A stretch of 64,000 nucleotides of DNA from Xylaria sp. FL1777 (lineage: Eukaryota > Ascomycota > Sordariomycetes > Xylariales > Xylariaceae): the NCBI GenBank assembly GCA_022578965.1, contig MU400541.1:248001-312000 (forward strand). Reading direction: 5' to 3'. Below, piece after piece: positions 24,311-38,027 of the stretch. Numbering within the stretch: the stretch's first letter is position 1; every line of letters begins with the position of its first letter. Under the pieces are notes generated by a model, which made no database searches, was not told the DNA's origin, and saw nothing but the letters and a program-made list of their open reading frames with translations. Position numbers and translations under genes: made by a program.

Positions 24311-27300
24311 CATACTTGCTATGCTTTATAAAAAACTGTTTTAATTTTATAAAGAGGAAAAATTTTATTATGTATTTTTTTTATTTTAGAAAAGTTCTAA
24401 AAAAGTGCTATTTCTTTGCAATACTATATTTTAGTTAGCAATGCTACTTTTTGCTAAGTAAAGTTAATTATATAAAGCTTTTCTAAAAAAACAGCTAGTT
24501 ATTTAGTAATTAGTTAAGTATTTTTAGAAGTAGTACTAAAACGTAAATATATGTTTTAATAAATGCTATTTTGTTAAAATAACGTAAGATTTTTTAAATA
24601 ATAGCTTGCTTTTTTTAAAGCTTGCTTTTTTTATTTATAAAATCTAAGTAAAACAATACTATTAAATAACATATTATCTTTAAAATAAATCTTTTTATTT
24701 TTTGTTTTATATATTATATTTAAAATTATTGTTTTATTTCCTATTAATTTATTAGTTTTTAAGGTTTAAAAAGTTAATAGTGCTTAAATTAAAGTTATAA
24801 TTAAGTTATACTTGCTTTTTAATTTATATATAGAATTTTTAGTTTTTACAATTATTAATCTTTTAGTATTTTTTTACTTTAGCGCTTTTTTTATTGCAAT
24901 TAAAAGTATTTTAAATAGTTAATTATTATTAAAAATAGCACGAACTTTTTTATTGTTTTGTATTCTTAAGTTCTCGAAAAGTTTAATATTTTATATAAAA
25001 AAAGTTAAAAAAGCTACTAACGTTATATTATTATATAGGTTTTAATTCTTTTAAAAGTTTGCACTTGTACATTTTTTTAAACTATGTTTTTTTAATTTTA
25101 CTTTTACTTCTTTTTGCTAATTATTAGATTTCCTATTTAAAATCTAGCATTTTTATGCCTTATGTAGCTTATTTGCTAAGCTAGTAGTTTAGCAAATATA
25201 TATTAGTTTTTTAGTTACTAATAACTTTAAGCTTTTAAATTTAGTTCTTTAATATAGTTTATTACTAATATAATAATTTAGCTAGTTTTAAGTATTATAT
25301 TAGCTATTATATAAAGGCCTTAAAAATATAAACTTATTTATAACTTTATAATAAAGTTTATTTTTAGCAATAAAAAGTAAATAGTTTGTTTTTTGCTAAC
25401 TATATATAGCAAAAAAAGTAGTAATCTTTTATTTATTTAAATAGTAGTTTTTAAGCATTTTATGCATTTAATAAAATTACTAGTTTAATTAAATTTTTTT
25501 TAGGTTATATTTATATTTTTAGTAGTAAAGCTGTTTTTATTAATAAATAAGTTTACAATAATGCTAAACTGCGCTTTAAAATTAATAATTTTAGTAATAT
25601 TTCTTTTATAAATTTTGTTTTTTATTTTTATAGTAAGCTTTAAGCAAAGCTATATATATTTTTTTAGCTTTATAACGCTTAAAAATGTAGCTAAAATATT
25701 TTGCGTTTTTAATAGCAAAGCTAACATAAAGCACAAATTTAAAAAGCTTAAGTATTTTTAGTTAAAGTAATTTATTAAGCTTAAGTTTTTTTTATTATAA
25801 AACTTATATTTTAATGTTTTTTTAAATAAGTTTAAGCTATTACTACTAGCATAATTATTATATTTTTTATAAATTTTTATTTTAAAAGGGTTAAAAGTTT
25901 AATTAGCACTTTTTAAAACTGTTAATGCTAATTATGTTAGCTTTTTAAGCTTATTTTTTTTTTTTAGCGCTATTAGCGCAAAATTAGCATTAAGCTAAAG
26001 TTTAGCTAAAAATACTACCTTTTTTAAAAGCAGCATAAGTATAATAATTAATAACTTTTGCTTTTTTAAATTATTTTTAAATAACAAATATATAGTATTA
26101 CATTAGTTTAAAATCTTAAAAAACATTTTATTAAACTTTAGCTTATTTTTTAATATTTAAAAATTTAAAGCAATATAAGCAAAAAACAACATTACTTAAT
26201 TATTTTATTAGTTTTAATCGCAAAGAACTTTTATTATTTTATAGCGTTACTTTTTTAAAAAAGCAGCTATAAAGCTAAATTAAAACATATAAATATGCAT
26301 AATAAAACTGTTATATTTTATTCTTTTATTTATTTGTATTACTAAATAGTTTAATAAAAAGCTAGTTTTATAAGTGCTATTAAATAATTTATGTTTACTA
26401 AGCTAACTAGTTAATTATAGCACTAACTAAAAACTTTTTTATGTTTTTTTAACTACTAGCTATTAAAATTTTATATTTTTTTTTGAAAAGTTTATGCTTT
26501 TATAAAAAAAAGCATTTTTTATGTTTATTTAAGTTAAAATTTCTTGCAATAAAGTTTTTAGTTAAGCTTTATATTTTAATTTATTGCTTTTTTTCTTTAA
26601 AATAAGTTATAACATATTTAATTTAATTTATTAACTTAAACTTTTATTAAAGTTATTTAAAAGTAGTAGTATTATTTTTAGCATTAGCTTAAGTACTTTT
26701 GCTGCTTTAAAATATAACTTAGCTTTTATTTAAGTAATTGTTTAAATAAAAACATTAAAGTACTTTAAAACTTTTAGTATAAAGTTTTTAAAAGTAATAT
26801 CTATTTTTTTGTTTAAAAAGTTTTTAGATTTTTTAGCTTACATTTTTTTAAATTTTAAGCTTTTTTTTATAGGTTTTGCTTTTTAGATTTTTTAAACCTT
26901 TTAACAATTAAAACTTTTTAGTTTTAATAAAATATTTTACTTATAAAAATTGTTGTTTATTTATATATTTTTAGTGTTAAGCTAAATAAAAAACTTGTTA
27001 TTATTTAAATAAATCTTTTTAATTGTTTAACTTACAAAAGGCTTTTTTTTTTGTTTTTTAAGTTTTTTTTTACTTTTTGTTTAATAAAAAGCAGCTTTTT
27101 TAAATAAAAGCTTATAACGATTAGCCTAAAATACATTTATGCTAATTTTTTTGCTTAATATATAGCTTTGCAAAACTTTAATACTGTTTGCGTTATAAAA
27201 AGTACTTTATATAAAGTTTTAATTAGTTGTAATAAAGCTATTATTTAGCTTGTTGTTTATTAAGTTGTTTTTTTTAATATTGCAAGCTTTTATTAGTTCT

Positions 27301-30216
27301 ATTTTATAAAACGTACTAGTTTAATTATTAGACTTTTTATTTAAAAATTAGTTTAGCTGCTTATTATTTAGCTAATAAAGTTTTTTTTTTTTTTAACCCT
27401 TTTGTTTGCTTTTTATTTTAGCATTTAGATCTTTATTATTTAAAACAAAGTTTTTTTTCTGCAGTTAATAATAAGCTTTTTGCTTAAGCAGCTTATTATT
27501 GCTTAAAACAAAGTTATATATTTATTTTATTGCAGCATTTAAAATTCTTTTTTTATTTTTGCTAATTTTTATAACTTTAGAAAGAACTTTTATGTATTTA
27601 AAGCTTGCAGAAAATTTTAGTTTTTTTAAGTATTACTTAAAGTTCTAATATATAATGTTTTCTTTTTTTAATTTATAAGTAAAGCTATATTTATAAACGT
27701 AGTAATTATTTATGCTATATTTTTAATAAATAGTTCTTTTTGCTAAATAAAGGTTGTTTAATTTTATTTATTATAAGGAATTAAACAATTGTTTGTTTTA
27801 TTTTCGTTTTTTAAAGTTATATTTACTTTTTTATAAATATTTAAAAGTTATAGCGTTAATGCTAAACATTTGCTTCTTTAATAAGTTTATGTTAATTTTG
27901 TAATACTGTAATGCTTATAATTTTTAATTAACCGGCTAAACATACTAATTTTGCAGTTTTTTTAGCATTTTTTTTAGTTTTTCTTTTATAATTGCTGCAT
28001 TTTTTTGTTTTAATTTTAGCTGCTATATTTGCTTAGTAATATTATTTATGTTTTAGTTATAAGCAAAATATTAAGCTAATTTTACTTGTTACTCTTTAAT
28101 AATAATTGTTTTAGCAGCTAATATAGTTATATTAACAGCTAGCTTAGCAGTATTAACAGCAGTATATAAAAGCTTATTAAAATTATAATTATATAAATAA
28201 TTAACTTTTTTTTATGCTTTACGTGCTTTTTTTGTTTTTTTAAAGTAAAGATTTAGCTTAGACTTTCTATTAATTTAATTGTTTAATGTTTTATAAAAGT
28301 TTTTATAAAACATTTTGTTTAAGTTATTATATAACTTCTTAAAAAACTTTATTATTTTATTAATAATATTTTAATTTAGTTTTTTAAGCAAACCTTAAGT
28401 AAATTAAAAATTAAAGTAATAATTTTTTTATGCTTTAATATTTTTAGTATATACTTAATGCTAAAAAAAGTAAGTTTTAAAATTAGTAAAGTATATAGCT
28501 TTTAAGCAAGCTTTAAAATTTTGCAATATAATAATAGCAAACTTATTTTGCTTAAAGTTTTAAAGCTTAAACTTTTATTTAAGCAGTTTATAAGCTTTCG
28601 TTTAAAATAAATAGTTTTTTAGTATTATTTTTACTATTTTTTTTGTTTAAGAAGTATTGCAATAAACAAAAACTTATTTAATTTTATTAATATTTTTAAA
28701 GTGCTTTGCGCAAAAAAAAGCATTTAAATCGTTTAGCTATTTGTTTACTTTTAACTTATTAAATAGCAAATGCTAGTTTAATTTTAGGTTAAAAAGCATA
28801 AATAATAGCTTAATTTTAGCATTATGCTTATTATTAAAATAGCTTAAGCTAAATAAAGTTGCTTTAATACTTTTTAAAAACAATAAGCTAGTTATTTTTA
28901 TTTTTTTTGTTTATAAGTAGTTTTAATGTTTTTTATATATTAATATAAAAAGATTTAACGATTTTTTATAGCTAGATTATTTAACTAAGCTATAATTTTT
29001 AAACTTTTAAGCTATATAATAAATCGGAATAAAGTTTGTATAAAAGTAATAAAAAAAGTAAGCTAGAAAAAATAATAAAAGTAAACTAAGTAAAAATATA
29101 GGTTTAAAAAAAAAAAGAAGTATAAAGTGCTTAAGATTTTTAAGTATTTTATATATTTAGGTTTTTTTGTGCTGTTTTTTTGGACTTTTTTTTTAGAAAA
29201 CCTAACAATTTTTCTTGTTTGCATTTATAAAAACTGCTAGCTTATTTTTTATAGCTCTTTAAGTTTTTCTTTAAATGCTTTTATGTTTTTATTTTTTATG
29301 CGCTTTTATTTTTTTGTGTGTTTTGTAGCGTTTAGTTTTTTTGTTTTTTAATTTAGCTTGCTTTGCTTTACGTAAGTTTTATTAAGCAGGCTTTATTTTT
29401 TTATAGCTTTTTATTTATAAAAATAGCATGCTTTTTTTTTTTTTTAAGGCTTTTTTATTTAATAATAAATGCTATAAAAAAGCAATAGCTACATTTTATG
29501 CAAAGTTTTTAAGTAATAGCTAGCTTACATTTAAAAAACTTTGCTTTTTATTTTTTAATAAAAAATTATATTAGCTTAAAAAATAAAGTATATTTTTGAT
29601 TGTTAATAGCTTTATATATTAACGCATAAACTTAAACTTATTTAGTATAAATAAGTATTAGTTTTGCTTATATTATAGCTTTTTTGGAAGTTTTAGCAAT
29701 TTTTAATTTTTTTTAAGCTTATTTTTTGTTTTTTTTTATTTATACAAAGGCAATTATGCTTTTTTTTTTGTGAAGCACTAGTTTTTTAGCAAAAATTCCT
29801 TTTTTTTAGCTCTTTAAAGGTTTTTAATAAACAGTTTTCTAGCTATGCTATTTTAAGAATTGTACTAGCATTTTAACACTTAATTGTTGTTTTGCCAGAA
29901 AAAATAAAAGCGCTTTGCAAGCTAGATTAAAAAAAACAGTTTAACATTTTTATATGTTCGTTTTAAGCTTTATTAATTAAAAGCTGCTAGCTTAAACGTT
30001 TGTGCTAATTATAACTAAACTGCTTGCGTTAAGCAAGCTTTACTTATTGCTAGCTAAAGCAACTAAGTATAATATATTATGTTTTGTTTATAGGAATTAT
30101 AGCAATTAATAAATAAATAAATTAAATATATAAGTTAGCAATAATAAATCGCTTGTTTGTTAGTTTTGTAGTATTATTTGTAGTAAGTAAAAAATTAGCT
30201 TTACTAAAAATACTAA

Positions 30217-30520
30217 TAAAATAAAGTAGTATAATTGCGCAAGATTTATTACAACACTTTAATTGCAAAAAAATAAGTTATAACTTACGCATTTAAGCAA
30301 TTAAGCTATATATAAATTAAAAAATAAAACGATTAATTGAAAGGCTATTTAATAATATAAATAAAGCAACTATAGCTAATTTTTATGATATTAAGCATAA
30401 TAGTTAAATTTATATTTTAAAATCTAACGTAATACTTATACTTTTATTTTTACTATATAACTTAGCCCAAACTTACTTTAACTAGCTAATTAGCTCATTT
30501 AGCCACTTTACTTTACTTTA
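30217..30520 (-). repeat. 5' LTR (304 bp) of gypsy copy 1
   Basis: Same length as the 3' LTR. On the minus strand it starts TAAAGTAAAGTAAAGTGGC (TA probably a mutated TG) and ends TTTATTTTA. Just inside it the minus strand reads TTAGTATTTTTAGT, where a TGG-type primer binding site could have been before G-to-A change. Confidence 0.88.
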
Positions 30521-32091
30521 ATATATAGTACGTTATTATAATATAAATTAAGAGTTTATAAAGCAAATAAAATAATAACTAAATATTAAAATAATAACTT
30601 TAAATATATTATTTAAGCTATAAAATTATAAAAGTAAAACAGCTAAAAAAATAAAAAAGCACTTAATAATAACTTTAAAAATTAATAAACGTTAATTTTT
30701 TTAATTAAACTTTTTAAATAATTAATATAAGCTATAATGTTATAATAAATCTTTATTAATTATTAAAATATAATATAATAATAAACAATTAAAAAAAATT
30801 ATTATATTTTAAAATAATTAACTAAAAATTAATTTATAGTGCTTATAGCTATAATTTAAGCTATAAAAACTAAGCAATAATTATTAAAATTATTAAATAA
30901 ATAAAAAAAACCTTAATTATAAGCAATAAAAAAAATTAGCTTATAAAACGTTAAACTAATTAATATTACTAAAGTTTTATTTAAACTTATAATGCTAAAA
31001 AAGCATAACTATTATTAGTGCTATAATATTATAATAAACCTTTAATAAAAAAAAGATTTTATTTTTAAAAAAAAAAAACTTTAAATATATAAAATTAATA
31101 TAAACTTTAATATTACTTTAATTAGTTTACTTAAAAAGCTTTTTTTTAAAGCAAAAAACTAATAAATTATAATTATATAAGCTTAAATATAACGTTGTTT
31201 TAAAACTTTAAAGTAATTTTATAAAGTTTAACTTATTTATTTATTAAATATTTATTTAACACTTTTTTTTAAAAAAAAAGTAATAAATAAACTATTAATA
31301 TAAAGCTTTATTAAACTATATATAAACATAAATATAGTATTAATACTTTTTATGCTTAAGCTTTATTTAAATAAATAAAAGTTTTATATTAATTATTAAT
31401 AAAAAAACTAATATTTAAAAAATAAACCAGTATTAATACTTAATTTTAATAAAACTATATTTAATTATAAAAAAGCTATAAAATTTATAAAAGTTAATAT
31501 TATAAAAGCTTTTTATTGTTTTTAAATAATAATTAGTTTAAAAAATTTTATTATATTTATATAAAGCAAAATATATTTAAGTAATAAATATTATTTTTTA
31601 AACTTAAAGTTAAACTTATATAATAATAAAGCTTTATTAATATATAAATATAAAAACTATTAAACTTATTTATTAATGTTTATATAAATAATATATTAAT
31701 ATATTTAAAAATTTAAAAAAAAAGCATTAAAAATAATATAAAAAAGTTATTTATTACTTAAGCTAAACTAGCTTATAAAATAATATTTATAAGTTTTAAT
31801 TTAATATTATTATTATTAAGTATTTAAGTATAATTATAAAAACTAAAATAAAAATTAAAATAAACTTTATTAAAATTAAAGCTATTATAAACTAAAAGTT
31901 TAAAAACTTAAATAAAACTAAAATAATTAAATCTTTTTTAAAATTATATAACTTTGTTTATATATTTATTTATTATATTAATAATATTACTGCATTGTTT
32001 AATTAATTATTTAAAAAAATCGCTTTATTTAAAAAAAAACCTAAATAATAATAAATATTTAAGTGCTTAAAACAACTAATAACGTAGTTTA
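30521..32091. other. AT-rich degraded DNA between gypsy copy 1 and pogo element 1
   Basis: No terminal repeats or recognisable frames. The sequence is A/T runs with occasional AGCT. Probably older element remains. Confidence 0.5.
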
Positions 32092-32467
32092 TATATAAGT
32101 TGCTTATTTAAGCAAATTGCTTACTTTTTATTATAATAGCAAGTTTAATTATTAATAACTTTATAACTATAAAAGATTTTATTAAAAACTAATCAGATTT
32201 TAAATTTATAGTTAAATTTATATTTTTTTTATAAGTTTTTGCATTATAGCTAGTGTTGCTGCATTATTTACATTAGCGCTAACGCAGCGCACTTTATTTG
32301 TTACTGTTACAATTTTTTAACTTTTTTGATTATACTAGCGCTTTTGCATTTTTCTAGGAAATTTGGTTTATAGCATTTTTTATAATTAAACTTTCTTTAT
32401 TTTATAAGCGCTTTTTTTTTTTTTTTAGCGCTTGCTAAGTGCTTTATTTGCTTTTTAAAAAGTGTAG

Positions 32468-32972
32468 TTCTTTGTTACGAAATTGGCACGGAGGTGGCCT
32501 TTAGAGCGGCCTGATGCCTTCACACATACTGTGCACTTCTTCTTTTGCTAGCTAAAGCTGAAGTTACGTAACAACTTATCTAGCTTACTAAGCTTACAGT
32601 AATCTAAAGCTTACTAGGCTTACGGTAATCTAAAGCTTACTAAGCTTACAGTAATTTAGTGCTTATTAAACTTGCAGTAATTTAAAAGAAATTACTACCT
32701 TTTTTACCTTTCCTTTGTTTATATAATTATGTACTTTTTATATTTAGTTATTTACTTAGTTTTAGTTTTTTAGCTATTAATTTCTTTATAACTGCTAAGT
32801 ACTAATATACTTATTACTTTTAATTCTTTAAGATCTTTATTAATGTATAGTAGTAAAAGTACCCCGAAAACTTCTTTAACGGATTACTATTAAAAATCCT
32901 ATTATTACCTGCAAATTAAAACCCTAAGAGCAAACCTGTTATATTAATGTATAACAGGTCTATTACATTCTT
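32468..32972 (-). mobile_element. Solo LTR (family C), 495 bp, with 5-bp target duplication
   Basis: The LTR is 32473-32967. It runs TGTTACGAAATT to CTATTACA on the plus strand, i.e. TGTAATAG...CGTAACA on the minus strand, with TG...CA ends. TTCTT flanks it exactly on both sides (32468-32472, 32968-32972). It interrupts pogo element 1. It is clearly less AT-mutated than its surroundings (for example GGCACGGAGGTGGCC), so it is young or was too short for RIP. It holds four 26-bp tandem units at 32582-32685. The second copy is at 50957-51425 in the opposite direction. Confidence 0.88.
32582..32685 (+). repeat. 26-bp tandem repeat, 4 units, inside LTR family C
   Basis: Units of the type AGCTTACTAAGCTTACAGTAATCTAA at 32582, 32608, 32634 and 32660. 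The other LTR copy has three units (51244-51321), which accounts exactly for the 26-bp length difference between the two LTRs (495 and 469 bp). Confidence 0.85.
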
Positions 32973-34194
32973 TTTATTAATAAAAATAAATTAATACGTT
33001 AACATTTGATTTGCTTTTGCTAGCTAATTAACTGCTATATTAATTTTAGTTAAAAAGCTTTTTTAATAATTAAAAAAGAATTTTATAATTTAAATAGTTA
33101 GAGCTTTTTTTTTGTTTTTTGTTGCAATTGCTAATAAAGCACTTAAATATATATAAAAAAGGTATTTAACTTTAAAATCAAATTTTACGGGCTGTGTTGC
33201 TTTTAGGCATAATGCTGTATTAACGTATATTTAGCAGCGTAGCAAGCTTTAACGAAAACTTTTTTGTTGAGCTAGCAACTAGCTCGAACGCTATTTTAAC
33301 TAAGCCGCGTTAATACTACGCAAACAAACTTGCTAAACAACGCTAACTATTTAGAACTAAACTAAACGCAAATAAAAACAAATAAAAAGCTACTAAAGTA
33401 AATGCAAAAAGATTTTTTAAGCTTAGTAAAGCGTTAAAAATAATTATTATTGCTAAAGAAGTAATTTATGTATTACTTAAGGCTAGCATAAAACACGTTT
33501 ATATATTTTTTTAAATAGACTTAAACGCTTAACTTAAACGCATTAAAAAAGCTATCGAAAATATTTTAAAAAGCGCTTTATAAATATAAACGTATGCAAA
33601 TATTATTAGCTAAAACTTAAACTTAAGAAAATTTGCTAACATTACAGTAGCTTTTTTATATTGCGTAAGCATAATAACTATTTATAATTAAACTATTATA
33701 GTTATGCTAATAGTTTTAAATATTTATAGTAAAACTAAATATATTATAATATAAAAAATAAACAAAGCGTTATTTTTAAACGCTATTAAAGCAGTTTATA
33801 AGCTTACTAATAATAACTAAAAAATTGTTTTTAGTTTAAAAAAAATAAAAAACTAGTATATAAACAATATAAAATAAACTATAATAATATTTAAAAATAG
33901 GTTAATAGTATATTAGCAATTATTTTAACTTATAATAACAAGCATGCTAGCTATTAAAGTTATTAAACTAAAAAAAAAGCTTTTAAAAGCGCAATTATAA
34001 CAAGCTAACAATATAAAAATTACAAAAGTTATACTACTAAAGAAACTTTAATAACATAAGCATAACATAAAACTAATATATATTAGCATAAAGTTAGTTT
34101 AAAATATAAATAAGCTATATAATAACAAAGTTTTTTAAAATTATAATTATTATATAGCTTTGCTATATTTTAAAGATATAATAGCGTTAAAATA

Positions 34195-34440
34195 TTATTA
34201 ATGCTATAAATAAAAGCATAAAATAGCTTACTACAAAAAAAACAAATATTGCAGTTAGTATGCGTTTTTGTAATATATTAATAACAAAAAAAACATATGC
34301 TTAATATAAGCTGCAAATAGTTTAGCTAAATATAAGCAGTACAACAGCAAACATTTTATATAAGCTGTAATATGCTTATACGTTTAAAAAGCAAAAAACA
34401 TAGCAAAAAATGCATATATATATAAAGCAGCTAATTATAC
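34195..34440 (+). pseudogene. LINE ORF1 (gag-like) zinc-knuckle remnant
   Basis: A plus-strand frame has repeated Cys/Tyr...His...Cys/Tyr spacing (CYK..HKIAYYKKNKYCS near 34199), as in the CCHC knuckles of LINE ORF1 nucleic-acid-binding proteins, with several Cys changed to Tyr (TGC to TAC, G-to-A). Stops are present. It lies upstream of the reverse transcriptase in the same direction, as expected. Confidence 0.5.
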
Positions 34441-36369
34441 TACAGATATAATAGTTAAATTAGCTTTTTAAAACAAACTTATTGTAGTATTGTTTAGCTT
34501 TTAAAAATAACTAGCTTTTAAAACAGCAAAAAACGTAAAAATAACTTAGCTGCAAAAGGTAAACAAGCTTTTAGGTTTAAAAAACTAAAATAATAGCTAA
34601 AAAAAAAGACAGTTTTTAATTAAGCGCGTTATAATTTTAAATTAATTTTAGTTTAACTTTTTTAAAAATATAAGTAGTATTATAATAAAAAAGTTTATAA
34701 CTACGAACTTAATAACGCAAAAAAAAAAAAGCTTAACTTTGCTTTTAAACCGTAATAAAAACGCATTAAAAAAAAATAGCAATAAAAATAAAACTTTTGT
34801 TAGCATACAATAAATAAGTATTTTATACTTTAATAAAACGTGAGAAAAAGTTATATAATTATAAAAAAAATCTTTTTTAAAAAAAATAAATATAATGTTT
34901 TAATAATTTGCAAGCTATTAATAGCTACTAGCAACTTTTTATACGTTATATGTTTAATTAGCTTAAAATATAGCATTATGCAATATTAAAACTAAAGCAG
35001 GCTTTAAGCAATTATACTAATAGATTTAATAATAAAAATAAAAAAAATAAAGGCTATAAAAAACTAATGTATAGTTACTTTAAGCTTTAAAAACAAAAAC
35101 CTTAATATTTATTACATTTATTTTTTTTTTTTTTTTTGTACGGTTTAAAAGTAGCTTATACTATTAATAAAACTAAAATAAAAGCAGCTTGCTAACAAAA
35201 CTTTATTACTTAAAGATTTTAATTTATATTACTAGAATTAAATATATATATTAAAGCTATATATTAGAGCTAAAAAAACTATATTATTAGTATAAAACTA
35301 GAACTTTAAGCTTATTACTTTAAAAAATATAAGCACTTTTTTTAATTAAAGAAAACTAAACACTACTATAAACCTAGCTTAAGTATTAATAAATTTAAAA
35401 GCTATTTTTATGTTAAGCTTAAATATAATAAAAAGCAACTATAAGCTGCTTAAGTATTAAATAAAAAGCTTTAATAAACTAAATAAAACTTTAAAGAACT
35501 TAAGCTAAAACTAAAAGCTAACTAACATAAAACAAGTAAAAATTAAAGCATGCTTTTTTTTAGCAACTTTTTATTTAATAAATACTAAAAACTTTAAATA
35601 TTTAAACTTAGCTATAAAAAAGCTGTTTAATAGCTTAAACAAAATTACAAACAAAATAGTACTAAACTAAAAAAAAAGCAAGCTATAATATAACTAATAA
35701 ACAGCAAAAATAAAGCAAGCAGTGCAAAAAAAAAGAAAAGCTTATGTTTACTAGCAAAAAGTCTAAACTAAAAAGGCTTATTAAAACAAACATAAAGCAA
35801 ACAAAGCACAAAAAAAAGCTTAAGCTAAAGCGTTTAAAAGCTATTTTTAATAATAATTATATAACTTTTTTAATATAAAAAAAAGTAAAGCTAAAAGCAC
35901 AAAAGCAAAACAAGCTAAAATAATATAAAAAACTTTAAAGTAAGCATAAATAAAAAGCTTATAAGTACTAAAAAGGTTAATACTGCTAGACTTTTATAAT
36001 AATAATAGCTTAAACGTAATTATAGCAAGCACTTTTAAAAATAAAGCAAAAGTTTTTATTAAAAAGTTTTTTTTAGAACTAAATGCTAACTTAAAAAACA
36101 TAGCTATTTTGCTAGCTTTTTTAACCTTTTTTTTCTTTTATTACAGCATAAACTATTATAAAATGCAAACGATTTTAAGCTATATAAAAGCTTAAAAAAC
36201 ATTAAAATTAAGTAGAATTTTAAACATGTTTTTAAAAGTATATAATTTATAGCTGCCTAAAAATAGTAAAAATAAGCATAAGTTTTTTGCTAAACGTATA
36301 GTTAATATAGCATTAGTTAGCTTTTAAATTAGTTATTACTTAAAATGCTTTTAAAATACCTAAATAATA

Positions 36370-37250
36370 ATTATTTTAAAAAATAAACTAAATAAAAGCT
36401 TATTAAGCTTTTAACAGCTTATTGCTTTATTAAACATAGTAAAAAAGCTTATTAAAGCTAAAATAGCTTTAAAACTAACTTATGCTACTATAATATATAA
36501 ACTGCTTTTTTTTAAACAAATAAAAAATAAGTTATAACAGTTTATAAAAATAGCGCTATATTTAATTATTTTTGTAGTACATTATATATAAGCTATAAAC
36601 AAAGCAATTTTAATGCTTTTTTTAAATATAACAAAAGCGTTTAACTTAATAATATATAAAAGGCTTTATTAAATATTTAAAAAAATAAGCTTTTTAAAGT
36701 AAACAGTACAATAAATATAAAGCTTTTTAATAAATTATATAATAACTTTACTTTTTAATAAGCAAAAATTAAACTTAATATATATTAAAGCAGGTACTTT
36801 CTAAGAATTTTTACTATTGCTGATTTTTTTTTGCTTATATATTGCTTTGCTATATAATAAACTACAGCTTATATAAAAGCTTTAAAGCGCTATTTTTGCA
36901 AATAATACGAACTTACTAAGTGCTAAAAAAAACATAAAAATAGTTTGCAAAACATTTAAACGAGCTTATAAAGTTTGTTTAAAATAAAGCTAAAAACACA
37001 GATTTAAATTTAACTTAAGCAAATATTACTTTGTTTATTTTATAAAGCTAAGCTAAAAAGCCTTTAAGTATACAATAAAAATAAGCTAAAAAAAAATATG
37101 CTTTAAAACAGTAGTAAAAGTGCTTAGCATATAAATAAACTACTGCTTAAACTAAAAAAAGCAATATAAAATGCTTTATAAAAAGCTAAAAAAGTAAACG
37201 TTATTAGTAAGCTATTTAGCTTAGTTTACGTAAAAACTAAGCATAATTTA
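36370..37250 (+). pseudogene. LINE reverse transcriptase remnant
   Basis: Plus-strand frame with LIALLN (36420), FLNITKAFNLIIYKRL (36617-36665; LDxxKAFD block with Asp to Asn), a G-T/I-P-Q-G-S-P-like block near 36792-36820, and FANNTNLL (36893-36915), which is the catalytic FADD motif with both Asp codons turned to Asn by G-to-A change. The block order is that of non-LTR reverse transcriptases of the Tad/Jockey type. Many TAA/TAG codons; inactive. Confidence 0.75.
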
Positions 37251-38027
37251 AGCAAAACTTTTATATATAGTAGTAATACAAGCAGCAATTAAGTATAAGT
37301 TAATAGTATAGCATAAATTAATAAAATAAAACTAATAGCTAAAACAAGGGCTGCTAAAAGTGCTTAAGCAAGTTTAAAACAAATGTTTATGTGCTATTAC
37401 TAAAGCTTATAAAAGTGTTTATATAACTAACTTTAAAATAGAGTTGCTAATTTTCTTTTTAAACTTATAGCTAGACTATAAAACTATTAAATATATAAAA
37501 AAAGTTAAAAACATAAATATAATAAATTATATTTAAAAGTAATTTAAAAAGCTAGCTTTAATAACATATAACTTAATTAATAACAAAAAAGTTTAAAGCT
37601 ATAAAGTATAACTAAACAATAGTAAAAAAAAAATATTTTAAGCTAGCAAAGCATAAAGCAAACTTTTGGAAATTTTAAACTATAAAATATACTAAAAGAG
37701 CAATAAAAGCAACAAAAAAAACGAGCTACTAATAAACCTAAAATTAATATATGCGTAATATATTTAGTAGTAAACCAAAAAACAAAAAAAAACAAGGTTT
37801 AAACAAACTATTATTAACTAGTTTTTATATAATAAGCAGCTTAATATGCATAAAAGCTTATATAAAGTTAAAAGTTTTATATTAGTTTAGTTACGTATAA
37901 AAAAAATTAGCTTAAAAGGATATTTTACGTTTTAAAAAATATTTAGCTATAAATTATTAACGTGCTAATATAATTAAGCTAAAAAATTACTGCTGTATTT
38001 TTTAAACTAGTGCTTTAAATATAATAA

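Larger units (their letters stand above)
15561..30520 (-). mobile_element. Ty3/gypsy LTR retrotransposon, copy 1, about 15 kb, RIP-degraded
   Basis: Two direct 304-bp terminal repeats (15561-15864 and 30217-30520) bound 14.96 kb. ATAT flanks both sides, a possible 4-bp target duplication, weak because of the AT context. The element runs on the minus strand. Reverse transcriptase, RNase H and integrase follow one another from about 24310 to 21590, so this is gypsy order. Just inside the 3' LTR the minus strand has a purine tract (AATAAAGAAAAA), as expected for a polypurine primer. The 5' part (about 30216-24400) should hold gag and protease but I cannot recognise them. About 5.7 kb between integrase and the 3' LTR is unexplained. 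All frames carry many TAA/TAG stops. The inverted copy at 53985 confirms the structure. Confidence 0.85.
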
